Origin: Stenotrophomonas_A sp035629025 | GTDB taxonomy: Bacteria > Pseudomonadota > Gammaproteobacteria > Xanthomonadales > Xanthomonadaceae | DNA length: 64,000 nt | Direction: 5' to 3' | Assembly (NCBI GenBank): GCA_035629025.1 | Contig: DASPIU010000087.1 | Span: forward strand, 1 to 64,000 | Shown here: positions 8,082 to 16,218 of the stretch, one piece after another | Layout: every line of letters begins with the position of its first letter | Numbering within the stretch: position 1 is the stretch's first letter | Translations under genes and position numbers: made by a program | The notes under the pieces: generated by a model | Seen by the model: the letters and a program-made list of their open reading frames with translations, nothing else | Databases searched by the model: none | What the model was told of the DNA's origin: nothing

Positions 8082-11000
8082 GCTGGGGCGATGATCGCGA
8101 CGGCGGGCGTCACGATGGCGTGGACCGCGATGGCGTGGGGCGCGACACCCCGGGTGGGCGCCCGCCGCGCGCCTGGACCGTGGACGCGCGCCTGCGCGCG
8201 GCTGCCAACGATGAGGTCGTGCCCGAACGCGATGCGCGCCTGCCGGCCTATGCCGAACTGCATTGCCTGTCGGACTTCTCGTTCCTGCGCGGCGCCTCGT
8301 CGGCCGAGGCGCTGTTCACGCGAGCGCGCCACTGCGGCTACGAAGCCCTGGCCATCACCGACGAATGTTCACTGGCGGGCATCGTGCGGGCCTGGGAAGC
8401 GGCGCGGGCCACCGGCGTGCCGCTGGTGGTTGGCAGCGAGATCGCCCTGCACGACGGCCCGCGCGTGCTGTTGCTGGTGGAGAACGCCCGCGGCTACGCG
8501 CAGCTGTGCGAACTGATCACCCGCGCGCGCCGCGCCGTGGGCAAGGGCAGCTACCGCCTGCTGCGCGCGGACATGGCACAGGTACTGGACGGGCAGGTGA
8601 GCGGGCTGTTCGCGGTGTGGCTGCCGGCACCCGAACCCGACCCCGCGCACGGCCAGTGGCTGCGTGCGCTGTTCGGCGAGCGCGCCTACCTGGCGGTGGA
8701 ACTGCACCGCGAACGCGATGACAACGAACGTCTGGCGCAGCTGCTGGCGCTGGCGCGGCAACTGGAAATGGTGGCACTGGCCAGTGGCGACGTGCACATG
8801 GCACAGCGCCGCGAGCGCATCGTGCAGGACACCCTGACCGCGATCCGCCACACGCTGCCGTTGTCCGAATGCGGCGCGCACCTGTTCCGCAATGGCGAGC
8901 GCCACCTGCGCAGCCGCCGTGCGCTGGGCAACATCTATCCGCCGGCCCTGCTGCAGGCGGCGGTGGACCTGGCGCGCCGCTGCACCGGCTTCGACCTCAA
9001 GCGCGATCTGCATTACCAGTACCCGGCCGAACTGGTGCCAGCCGGGCATACACTGTCCAGCCACCTGCGCGCGCTCACCGAGGCCGGCATGCGCGAACGC
9101 TGGCCCCGGGGGGTGCCGGACAAGGTGGCCGCCGATATCGAAAACGAACTGGCGCTGATCGCCGAGCTGAAGTACGAAGCGTTCTTCCTCACCGTGCACG
9201 ACATCGTGTGCTTTGCGCGTTCGCGACACATCCTGTGCCAGGGCCGCGGTTCTTCGGCCAATTCTGCGGTGTGCTACGCACTGGGTATCACCGCGGTGGA
9301 TCCGGCGGAAAATCGCCTGCTGATTTCACGCTTCCTGTCCAAGGCGCGTGACGAGCCGCCGGACATCGATGTGGACTTCGAGCACGAGCGCCGCGAGGAA
9401 GTGCTGCAGTACGTCTACGAGAAGTACGGCCGCGCCCGCGCCGCGCTGGCGGCCACGGTGATCTGCTATCGCGGCAAGAGCGCGGTGCGCGACGTGGCCA
9501 AGGCCTTCGGCCTGCCGCCGGACCAGATCGGCCTGCTGGCCGAGTGCTATGGCTGGGGCAATGGCGACACGCCGATGCAGCAGCGCCTGGAGGAGGCCGG
9601 CTTCGACCTGGCCAATCCGCTGATCGCGCGCGTGCTGACGGTGACCGAGATGCTGCGCGACCACCCGCGCCACCTGTCGCAGCATGTCGGCGGCTTCGTC
9701 ATCTCCGATGCGCCGCTGTCCACGGTGGTACCGGTGGAGAACGCGGCCATGGCCGACCGCACCATCATCCAGTGGGACAAGGACGACCTGGAGACGATGG
9801 GCCTGCTCAAGGTCGACTGCCTGGCCCTGGGCATGCTCACCTGCATCCGCAAGACCCTGGACCTGGTGCGCGCGCACCGCGGCCGCGATTTCGAGCTGGC
9901 CACCATTCCCGCCGATGATGCGGCGACCTACGACATGATCTGCCTGGCCGACACGGTCGGCGTATTCCAGATCGAGTCGCGCGCGCAGATGGCAATGCTG
10001 CCGCGGCTGCAGCCGCGGCGCTTCTACGACCTGGTGATCGAAGTGGCGATCGTGCGCCCCGGCCCGATCCAGGGCGACATGGTGCACCCCTACCTGCGGC
10101 GCCGGCAGGGCAAGGAAATGATCACCTATCCCTCGCCGGGCGTGCAGGAAATCCTCGGCCCCACGCTGGGCGTGCCGTTGTTCCAGGAACAGGTGATGGA
10201 GCTGGTGATCCACGCCGGCTACACGCCGGACCAGGCCGACGGCCTGCGTCGCTCGATGGCCGCCTGGCGCCGCGGCGGCGACATGGAGCCGCACCGCGTA
10301 CGCATTCGCGAGTTGATGGACCGCAAGGGCTACCCCTCGCACTTCATCGACCAGATCTTCGAGCAGATCAAGGGCTTTGGTTCCTACGGGTTTCCGCAGA
10401 GCCATGCCGCTTCGTTCGCCAAGCTGGTCTACATCAGCTGCTGGTTGAAGCGGCACGAGCCGGCAGCCTTCGCCTGTGGCCTGCTCAACGCGCAGCCGAT
10501 GGGTTTCTATTCGCCCAGCCAGATCGTGCAGGACGCGCGCCGTGGCCGCGCCGCTCGCCCGCCGGTGGAAGTGCTGGCGGTGGACGTGGTGCACAGCGAC
10601 TGGGACCAGACGCTGGTGGGCGGGCAAGCGTGGCGCGATGAAGCCGACCCGGGCCAGCAGCCGGCGATCCGGCTGGGCCTGCGCCAGGTGCGCGGCCTGT
10701 CCGAGAACGTGGCCAAGGCGATCATGGCGGCGCGCGCGCAGCGGCCCTTCACCGATATCGCCGACCTGTGCTTGCGCGCCGGCCTCGATGCCAAGGCGCG
10801 CGAAGCCCTGGCCGAAGCCGGCGCCCTGGCGTCGCTGGCTGGGCATCGCAACAACGCGCGCTGGGCGGTGGCCGGTGTCGAGCGGCGCAAGCCGCTGCTG
10901 CCCGACAGCCCGGCCGAAACCCCGGTGGCGTTGCCGATGCCGCGGCAGGGCGAGGACATCCTCTCCGACTACCGCACCCTCGGCCTGACCCTGGCCGCGC

Positions 11001-11362
11001 ACCCGATGTCGCTGCTGCGCGCGCAGATGCAGCAGCGCCGCATCCTCGGCCTGCGCGAACTGCAGGACCGCCGCCACGGCAGCGGCGTGCACGTCGCCGG
11101 CCTGGTCACCCAGCGCCAGCGCCCGGGCACGGCCAAGGGCACGATCTTCGTCACCCTTGAAGACGAGCACGGCATGGTCAATGTCGTGGTCTGGCCGCAC
11201 CTGGCGCAGCGCCGCCGTCGCGCCTTGCTCGAATCGCGCCTGCTGGCGGTGCGCGGACGCTGGGAACAGGTCGATGGCGTGACCCACGTGATCGCCGGCG
11301 ACCTGCACGACCTCAGCCACCTGCTCGGCGAACTGCCGGTGGCCTCACGGGATTTCCACTGA
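8078..11362 (+). CDS. dnaE2: DnaE2 (ImuC) error-prone DNA polymerase III alpha subunit
   Basis: This 1094-residue C-family polymerase is the catalytic partner of ImuA and ImuB in SOS-induced, error-prone lesion bypass. After a short variable N-terminus it has a PHP domain (YAELHCLSDFSFLRGAS, about 56-72). The polymerase aspartates are in PDIDVDFEH (about 427-435), the fingers carry RPGPIQGDMVHPYLRRR, a tandem helix-hairpin-helix follows, and a C-terminal OB fold is present (HVAGLVTQRQRPGTAKG). Length matches the DnaE2 clade, shorter than replicative DnaE. ATG 8078 overlaps the imuB stop. The alkB start overlaps its own stop by one base. Confidence 0.95.
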   Translation: MSWGDDRDGGRHDGVDRDGVGRDTPGGRPPRAWTVDARLRAAANDEVVPERDARLPAYAELHCLSDFSFLRGASSAEALFTRARHCGYEALAITDECSLAGIVRAWEAARATGVPLVVGSEIALHDGPRVLLLVENARGYAQLCELITRARRAVGKGSYRLLRADMAQVLDGQVSGLFAVWLPAPEPDPAHGQWLRALFGERAYLAVELHRERDDNERLAQLLALARQLEMVALASGDVHMAQRRERIVQDTLTAIRHTLPLSECGAHLFRNGERHLRSRRALGNIYPPALLQAAVDLARRCTGFDLKRDLHYQYPAELVPAGHTLSSHLRALTEAGMRERWPRGVPDKVAADIENELALIAELKYEAFFLTVHDIVCFARSRHILCQGRGSSANSAVCYALGITAVDPAENRLLISRFLSKARDEPPDIDVDFEHERREEVLQYVYEKYGRARAALAATVICYRGKSAVRDVAKAFGLPPDQIGLLAECYGWGNGDTPMQQRLEEAGFDLANPLIARVLTVTEMLRDHPRHLSQHVGGFVISDAPLSTVVPVENAAMADRTIIQWDKDDLETMGLLKVDCLALGMLTCIRKTLDLVRAHRGRDFELATIPADDAATYDMICLADTVGVFQIESRAQMAMLPRLQPRRFYDLVIEVAIVRPGPIQGDMVHPYLRRRQGKEMITYPSPGVQEILGPTLGVPLFQEQVMELVIHAGYTPDQADGLRRSMAAWRRGGDMEPHRVRIRELMDRKGYPSHFIDQIFEQIKGFGSYGFPQSHAASFAKLVYISCWLKRHEPAAFACGLLNAQPMGFYSPSQIVQDARRGRAARPPVEVLAVDVVHSDWDQTLVGGQAWRDEADPGQQPAIRLGLRQVRGLSENVAKAIMAARAQRPFTDIADLCLRAGLDAKAREALAEAGALASLAGHRNNARWAVAGVERRKPLLPDSPAETPVALPMPRQGEDILSDYRTLGLTLAAHPMSLLRAQMQQRRILGLRELQDRRHGSGVHVAGLVTQRQRPGTAKGTIFVTLEDEHGMVNVVVWPHLAQRRRRALLESRLLAVRGRWEQVDGVTHVIAGDLHDLSHLLGELPVASRDFH

Positions 11363-11949
11363 TGGCTGCCATGGGTGCCGACCTCTTCGATGCCGCCCCC
11401 TACCGCACGGTGATCGCCGATGCCGAAGGTGGTGTGCGCTACTGGCCGCAACTGGTCGGCCAGGCCCAGGCCGAACGCTGGTTCACTGCGCTCCGTGATG
11501 GCATCGCCTGGCGCACCCTGCAACGCCCGATGTACGAGCGCATTGTCGATGTGCCGCGCCTGCTCGCCCATTTTGAACTCGACGCATTGCCAACCGAACT
11601 GCCCCTGGCCGAGATGCTCGCCGCCGTACGCGAGGTGGTCCCTGGCGCCTACACCCACGTCGGCCTGAACCTCTACCGCGACGGCCGCGACAGCGTCGCC
11701 ATGCACAACGACAAACTCCCCTCCCTGGTCCCTGGTCAGCCCATCGCCCTCGTATCCCTGGGCGACACCCGGCGCATGAACCTGCGCGCCAAGGCCGGCG
11801 GCCGCGCCTGCGCCCTCGACCTGGCCCCCGGCAGCCTCCTGGTCATGAGCCACGCCTCGCAACTGACCCACGAACACGGCATCCCCAAGACCACCCGCCC
11901 CGTAGCCCCAAGAATGAGCGTCGTCTTCCGCGCCCGCCCGCCGCAATAG
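11362..11949 (+). CDS. alkB: AlkB-like 2-oxoglutarate/Fe(II) dioxygenase
   Basis: This 195-residue oxidative demethylase removes alkyl groups such as 1-methyladenine and 3-methylcytosine from DNA or RNA using Fe(II), oxygen and 2-oxoglutarate. The iron ligands are visible as His115-x-Asp117 (AMHNDK) and His172 (THEHGIPK). The 2-oxoglutarate contacts are Arg184 and Arg190 in RMSVVFRAR. Its start overlaps the dnaE2 stop by one base, so alkylation repair is translationally attached to the mutagenesis cassette. That is sensible, because DnaE2 and AlkB both deal with alkylated templates. No separate promoter is needed or seen. Confidence 0.88.
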   Translation: MAAMGADLFDAAPYRTVIADAEGGVRYWPQLVGQAQAERWFTALRDGIAWRTLQRPMYERIVDVPRLLAHFELDALPTELPLAEMLAAVREVVPGAYTHVGLNLYRDGRDSVAMHNDKLPSLVPGQPIALVSLGDTRRMNLRAKAGGRACALDLAPGSLLVMSHASQLTHEHGIPKTTRPVAPRMSVVFRARPPQ

Positions 11950-11969
11950 CACCGCGCCCGCTCTGCCCT

Positions 11970-12007
11970 GCTTTTGCTTTTGCTTTTGCTTGTGCTTTTG
12001 CTTTTTT
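11970..12007. repeat. CTTTTG hexanucleotide tandem repeat
   Basis: About six copies of CTTTTG (one CTTGTG, one decayed to CTTTTTT) lie just after the alkB stop. This is a pyrimidine-skewed microsatellite in a non-coding gap. It could act as a weak U-rich 3' end for the operon or vary in length by slippage. I see no gene in it. Confidence 0.7.
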
Positions 12008-12046
12008 CTCTTCCCCACCGCCCGCGCTGGTCTATCAAGGTGGGGG

Positions 12047-12138
12047 GGGGGCAAGCCCTTCCAGGACCCTCGACGACATGGATGTCGTCGAGGAGCCCCA
12101 TGGATGGGTTCATGCGTGTCCTGGAAGGGCTTGCCCCC
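12047..12138. repeat. Y-shaped structured repeat, copy A
   Basis: A perfect 21-bp outer stem (12047-12067 with 12118-12138) encloses a perfect 12-bp hairpin (12068-12093, loop GG). Between them a linker contains a smaller hairpin (CCCAT-CC-ATGGG read on the minus strand). On the minus strand its order and lengths match the element at 53368-53453, but the stem sequences differ in compensating pairs. It fills the gap between alkB and the PAS-AraC gene. A run of ten G (12042-12051) overlaps its left foot. Confidence 0.85.
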
Positions 12139-12255
12139 ACCCGCCAAGCCGACCAACCCTCAGCAGCCGCCCAAGCCGACCAACCCAACAGCAGCCGCCC
12201 ACACCGCAGCCAGCACACCCGCCGCCTACGTCACGGCGCGCCTTATCATTCACCC

Positions 12256-13011
12256 ATGACGCAAATAGACGCCACCGAACTGGAAGCCCTCTTCGACGCC
12301 GTCCCCGACGTCCTGTTCTTCGTCAAGGACCGCCAAGGCCGCTACACCCACGTCAACCAGACCATGCTCCGCCGCCTCGGCCTCAAATCGCGCCCCGAAC
12401 TCATCGGCAAGCGCGTCGCCGAGGTCTACCCCAGCGGCCTGGGCGCCAACTACGCCAACCAGGACGAACAGGTCCTCGCTGGCGCCGTCATCGACAACGT
12501 CCTCGAACTGCACCTGTTCGCCAATCGCGAAACCGGCTGGTGCCTCACCTGCAAGCGGCCCCTGCTTGTCGACGGCAAGGTCACCGGCATCATCGGCATC
12601 TCCCGCGACCTCGGCCCGCAGGAAGGCCGCGATGCCCAACGCGACGAACAGTACGAAAAACTGCGCCTGGCCCTGGCCTACCTGCATGCCCACTACACCC
12701 AGGCCGTGCGCATGCAGACCCTGGTCGAACTCACCGGCTTTTCCATGTCCAAGCTGCAACGCTCATTTCGCCGCGTGTTCCAGCTCACCCCGCAGCAGGT
12801 GCTGCTGCGCCTGCGCCTGCACCGCTCCATGCAACTGCTGCACGAAGGCCGGCAGAGCATCACCGACATCGGCCACGCTTGCGGCTTCAGCGACCAGAGC
12901 GCCTTCACCCGCCAGTTCAAGGCCGCCACCGGCCTGACCCCGCGCGAGTATCGCGCCTTGCCGACGGCGCAGCGCGGCCGCATCCAGCCAGAGCTGCCTT
13001 CGCAGGCCTGA
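12256..13011 (+). CDS. PAS-domain AraC-family transcription regulator
   Basis: The 251-residue regulator has an N-terminal PAS domain (about 5-115, ALFDAVPDVLFFVKDRQGRY to GIIGISRDLG) and a C-terminal AraC/XylS DNA-binding domain with two helix-turn-helices (about 140-240, FSMSKLQRSFRRVFQLTPQQ and ITDIGHACGFSDQSAFTRQF). PAS pockets bind small ligands or haem, so this is a one-component sensor; the ligand cannot be read. ATG 12256 is chosen because PAS homology starts there. The gene stands alone, after a structured repeat and convergent with a glycosyltransferase gene 5 bp away. Confidence 0.85.
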   Translation: MTQIDATELEALFDAVPDVLFFVKDRQGRYTHVNQTMLRRLGLKSRPELIGKRVAEVYPSGLGANYANQDEQVLAGAVIDNVLELHLFANRETGWCLTCKRPLLVDGKVTGIIGISRDLGPQEGRDAQRDEQYEKLRLALAYLHAHYTQAVRMQTLVELTGFSMSKLQRSFRRVFQLTPQQVLLRLRLHRSMQLLHEGRQSITDIGHACGFSDQSAFTRQFKAATGLTPREYRALPTAQRGRIQPELPSQA

Positions 13012-13016
13012 GGGTT

Positions 13017-14546
13017 TCAACCCGGGCTGTTTACCGCGCACAGCGGCGCCTCCGCGGCTGGACCCGTCCCTGTCGCCGCTATCGCATGTGATAGCGACGG
13101 GCACTGCAGCAGCACACTGCTATTGAGCTGAGAGCGCGCCTGGCACCTGCGCGAGCCCGGCCACGTCGCGGCCACATCCAGGCCGCGGCCACGCATCACC
13201 ACGTAGAAATTCTCGCGAGGCGGGCGCGCGCAGGCATCGGCAAATCGTCGCGCGCTGCCGCCGCTGTAGAACTCGCCCGAATACGAACGCTTGCCCAGGT
13301 AGTACAGCGCGCCCGGCGCATCCTTCTGCAGCTTGGCCCAGGTCTGCACCAGCGGCTTCTGGTTGTTGGGCCGCTCCAGCACGCGGCCTTCCCACACCGC
13401 GACCAGCAAGGCCAACGGCATCAGCAATGAGAGGCCACCGAACGCGAGCGCCCCGCCTGCACGTCCCGGTGTCACCACGCGTCCGCGCAGCGCGTCGGCC
13501 AGCAACAGACTGATGGCCGGCAACGCAGGCAGTGCGTAGGTCCACAGGATGTTCGCCGAAAAGGTGAAGAACAGCGGCGCGGTCGCGGCCCAGGCCAGCA
13601 GGAAACTGACGTAGAGGCGAGGCGGCGCGCCGCGCTTGCGGCCGAAGTACAACAACGGCAGCAGCAGTGACCACGGGAACAGGGCGACCAGCAGCTGCGG
13701 CCAGATACTGCCGGGCGCGCGCGCATGCGCGGTGCCGTAGAGATCGCCGGTCCAGCCGCTGACGACGTAGCGCTTCCAGTGCTCGCCGACCAGGAAATAA
13801 TCGAGGAAGCCGGGCGTACGCTGTTCGGCCAGCACATACCAGGGCACGGCAATCAGCATCATCAACGCGATGCCGCGCAGCCACGGCAGGTGCAGCAGCG
13901 CGCGCCACTGGCGGTTGTAGAGCGTCCAGAACAGCGCCGGTGCACCGACCAGCACGCCGACCAGCGGACCCTTGGCGAGCAGCCCCAAGCCGAGGCCGGC
14001 AAATCCCGCCAGCGCCCATCCGGTCTGGCGGTGGACCATGCCGCGCCAGAAGCCATAGCTGGCAAGCACCACGGCAAAGCCAAGCGCAGGATCGGTGAGT
14101 ACGGCGCCGGCCGCGACCAGGCCGAGGCTGGAACTGCTGAAGATGATGGCGGCGAGCAGGCCAGTGGTGGTGTCGCGTTCTTCGCGGCCGAAGCGCAACA
14201 CGATCAGCGTGCTGCCCACATGGAACAGCCAGGACGGCAGGCGCACGGCAAACTCGCTGACACCGAACCATTTCATGCTCAACGCCTGGGTCCAGAACGC
14301 GAGCGGTGGTTTGCCCCAGAAGGGGACGCCGACATCGAACAACGGCGTTACCCAGTTGTCGAAGGCGAGCATCTTGCGCGCCATTTCGGCATAGCGCGCT
14401 TCGGAGGTGTCCATCAGCGGATAGAGGCCGAGGCTGCACAGGCGCAGCAGCAGGACGGCGCCCAGCAGCATCCACAGCATGCGCGGCGTGACCACCAGGC
14501 GGTTCGCGGCGCTTGCCGGGGCTGCCGTGCTCGCCAGTTGCCGCAT
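13017..14546 (-). CDS. ArnT-like family 39 glycosyltransferase
   Basis: This 509-residue polytopic inner-membrane protein has about 11-12 hydrophobic segments. It belongs to the PMT/ArnT superfamily, which moves a sugar from an undecaprenyl-phosphate carrier to lipid A, protein or another periplasmic acceptor. The first periplasmic loop carries DTSEARYAEMARKM (about 46-59), with the conserved acidic residues, and FWGKPPLAFW. The acceptor is unknown. ATG 14546 follows GGAGAAG at an 8-base spacing; a start eight codons upstream has no ribosome site. GC is typical of the chromosome, so this gene marks the left border of the accessory island. Confidence 0.82.
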   Translation of the reverse strand: MRQLASTAAPASAANRLVVTPRMLWMLLGAVLLLRLCSLGLYPLMDTSEARYAEMARKMLAFDNWVTPLFDVGVPFWGKPPLAFWTQALSMKWFGVSEFAVRLPSWLFHVGSTLIVLRFGREERDTTTGLLAAIIFSSSSLGLVAAGAVLTDPALGFAVVLASYGFWRGMVHRQTGWALAGFAGLGLGLLAKGPLVGVLVGAPALFWTLYNRQWRALLHLPWLRGIALMMLIAVPWYVLAEQRTPGFLDYFLVGEHWKRYVVSGWTGDLYGTAHARAPGSIWPQLLVALFPWSLLLPLLYFGRKRGAPPRLYVSFLLAWAATAPLFFTFSANILWTYALPALPAISLLLADALRGRVVTPGRAGGALAFGGLSLLMPLALLVAVWEGRVLERPNNQKPLVQTWAKLQKDAPGALYYLGKRSYSGEFYSGGSARRFADACARPPRENFYVVMRGRGLDVAATWPGSRRCQARSQLNSSVLLQCPSLSHAIAATGTGPAAEAPLCAVNSPG

Positions 14547-14695
14547 CGGAGCTTCTCCAGGACACCGCAAATTGGCGGCCTGGTAGATATGAACCGTGCG
14601 TGGTAGTACCTACAGCTTGCGAGTGGCGTGGCCGTGTAACGGCGATTGACTTGTTGTGCCGATGGTGGAGCGCACTCAGCCGAGGAGGCTGTCGA

Positions 14696-15337
14696 TCAGG
14701 GCAACATGGAGTCGATCACCGCAACATAGAAGTTGTGGCAGGCGTGGGTGGCCATGGACAGCATCGCCGAGAGCGGCTCCGGGCCGCCGTACAGGAATGG
14801 CAGGGTCAGGATGATAAAGGGGATCAGCACCAAGACCGGGGCCAGCGTTGCATTGCCGTAATGCAGCGCGGCAGCGATCAGCGCGCTGCTGAACACCGCC
14901 CCGCGCAGCGACTTGAACAGCCGCTCCAGCCACGTGACCATGGTCCACAGAAGCAAGGATTCGACGAAGGGATATATCACGACGCTGGCCATCTGCGGCA
15001 ACAGATCGCGTGAGCGCTCACCGTAGAGGCCGGGCGCGGGACCGCCGAGCAGGATCAGGCCGTAGCCGCTGCCTACTGACACCAGCGCGAGCAGGGGTGC
15101 ATATCGGAAATGCCGGACCCCGCTTGTACGATCTCGCTCGCGCTGGCCACGCGCATGCACCCATCCCCGCTCGTCGTCGCCTGGTGCGGCAATGCCAGCG
15201 TCGGATGCTTCACACCAGTCATCGATAGCGGGCGGGGAGCGTGGTGCAGCGGGATGTGTACCGGAGTCGGCGAGCCGCCCATGTACCCACCCGGCTGGCA
15301 CTGATGCCGTGCCGAGCAGCGATAGCGAAAGGTCCAT
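14696..15337 (-). CDS. CPBP/ABI-like membrane protein (first of two)
   Basis: The protein has 213 residues. Residues 1-75 are polar and poorly conserved-looking, so the true start may lie further in. The rest is four to five membrane segments. It keeps CPBP-type features: Glu in YPFVESLLLW, His in ALIAAALHYG, and a final HACHN that fits the HxxxN motif. The canonical Glu pair is reduced to one. These features line up in order with those of the protein at 20145-20660. CPBP proteins act as intramembrane proteases or as immunity proteins in bacteriocin clusters. Its place next to the XRE regulator suggests it belongs to the island; function is inferred. Confidence 0.55.
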   Translation of the reverse strand: MDLSLSLLGTASVPAGWVHGRLADSGTHPAAPRSPPAIDDWCEASDAGIAAPGDDERGWVHARGQRERDRTSGVRHFRYAPLLALVSVGSGYGLILLGGPAPGLYGERSRDLLPQMASVVIYPFVESLLLWTMVTWLERLFKSLRGAVFSSALIAAALHYGNATLAPVLVLIPFIILTLPFLYGGPEPLSAMLSMATHACHNFYVAVIDSMLP

Positions 15338-15620
15338 GCAAGGGCGGCGCTCCCGCTACCCTGAACCTGTTGCAGCCAGTGGTGCCGGGCACAGACCGGG
15401 GTGATGGTAGAACCATAGCTGCCTAAGTTCACTGCATCAGACAGACGGTCAGCTTCGGCTGGGGCCTCCTGCAACCCACCCAGCTGCACGACCTGGCGCC
15501 GGTCGAGGTTGCCGCGATTACGTCTCAGCAGCCAGAGGCTGGGCTTGATCAGCCCGGGGGCGGTAGTCATGCCGAAATACTGCATGACAGATAGAACTAA
15601 CCGCTCCGATCGAAAGACCG

Positions 15621-15983
15621 CTACACGATCTGGCTTTCAATCATCTGCAAAACAATCAGGCGAGCAGTCACCTTGCAGCATCTAAACGCTTTCAAAAGTC
15701 TACGTTCTACAGGATCGTCTACCAGTTCAGCATCGACGGCTGCGCGTTCGAATTGGTGGCTCCCGGGATCGCCTCGGCCCGTGGCCAACCACTCGTACGA
15801 AACCGATACGGTGATAGCAATATCCCTCAGTCGTGCGCTTGAAGGTTGAACTCCTGCCGCACCTTCCCAGTTCCCGACTGCGCTGCGACCCACGTTAAGC
15901 ACTTCAGCCAACTGTGCCTGCGTCAGGCCAGCCCGTCGCCTAGCAGTCCGAATTCGGATTCCAATAGCACTATCCCTAGCCAC
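15621..15983 (-). CDS. XRE-family helix-turn-helix regulator of the island
   Basis: The 120-residue protein has an XRE/Cro-type HTH at about residues 8-65 (IRTARRRAGLTQAQLAEVLN, then GRSAVGNWEG) and a short C-terminal helical part. It starts with GTG at 15983 after GGAAG. A run of ten G on its coding strand lies just before this site. It is transcribed away from the HlyD gene, and the 235-bp gap between them holds several inverted repeats, so it probably represses or activates both directions. GC is lower than in chromosomal neighbours. The 283 bp between it and the CPBP-like gene at 14696 hold no gene I can support. Confidence 0.8.
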   Translation of the reverse strand: MARDSAIGIRIRTARRRAGLTQAQLAEVLNVGRSAVGNWEGAAGVQPSSARLRDIAITVSVSYEWLATGRGDPGSHQFERAAVDAELVDDPVERRLLKAFRCCKVTARLIVLQMIESQIV

Positions 15984-15989
15984 CTGCTT

Positions 15990-15999
15990 CCCCCCCCCC
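15990..15999. repeat. Ten-base C/G homopolymer in the 5' leader of the XRE gene
   Basis: Ten consecutive C on the plus strand are ten G on the regulator's coding strand, ending next to its GGAAG ribosome site. Homopolymers of this length slip during replication. A change in length would alter the leader but not the reading frame, so any effect would be on expression. Confidence 0.6.
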
Positions 16000-16068
16000 G
16001 AGACCGGGCTGGCATCTAAGCGTATGCGCCGCAGTAATGCGTCAGTCCTTGCGCACTAGGACAGCAAT

Positions 16069-16155
16069 ATTGGCCAATTATGTCAATAGCGCTGACGTCA
16101 AAGCTGGGATGCACCGGCGCTGTCAACATGACACAAAATGTCAACGATATTGACG
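16069..16155. promoter_or_regulatory. Cluster of inverted-repeat operator candidates between XRE and HlyD genes
   Basis: Two copies of TGTCA-N7-TGACG lie 58 bp apart (16081-16097 and 16139-16155). Between them is TGTCA-ACA-TGACA (16121-16133), and just before them the palindrome ATTGGCCAAT (16069-16078). Paired sites of this size are what XRE repressors usually bind in divergent promoter regions. Core promoter boxes are not clear enough to mark. The HlyD gene has a good ribosome site (AGGGAG, 16208-16213). Confidence 0.6.
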
Positions 16156-16218
16156 CAATGCGCAGGTTGATCTGGTCCGCCTTTTCATTACAAAGTCCGC
16201 GCAAACTAGGGAGTAGAG

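Noticed and set aside
9326..11320. Long minus-strand open frame opposite dnaE2
   Set aside because: Shadow of dnaE2, His/Arg/Gln-rich, with no ribosome site or recognisable domain.
15073..15585. Minus-strand open frame overlapping the first CPBP-like gene
   Set aside because: No membrane segments, leader or motif, and it overlaps the better candidate in another frame. It might hide a degraded peptide gene, but I cannot support one.
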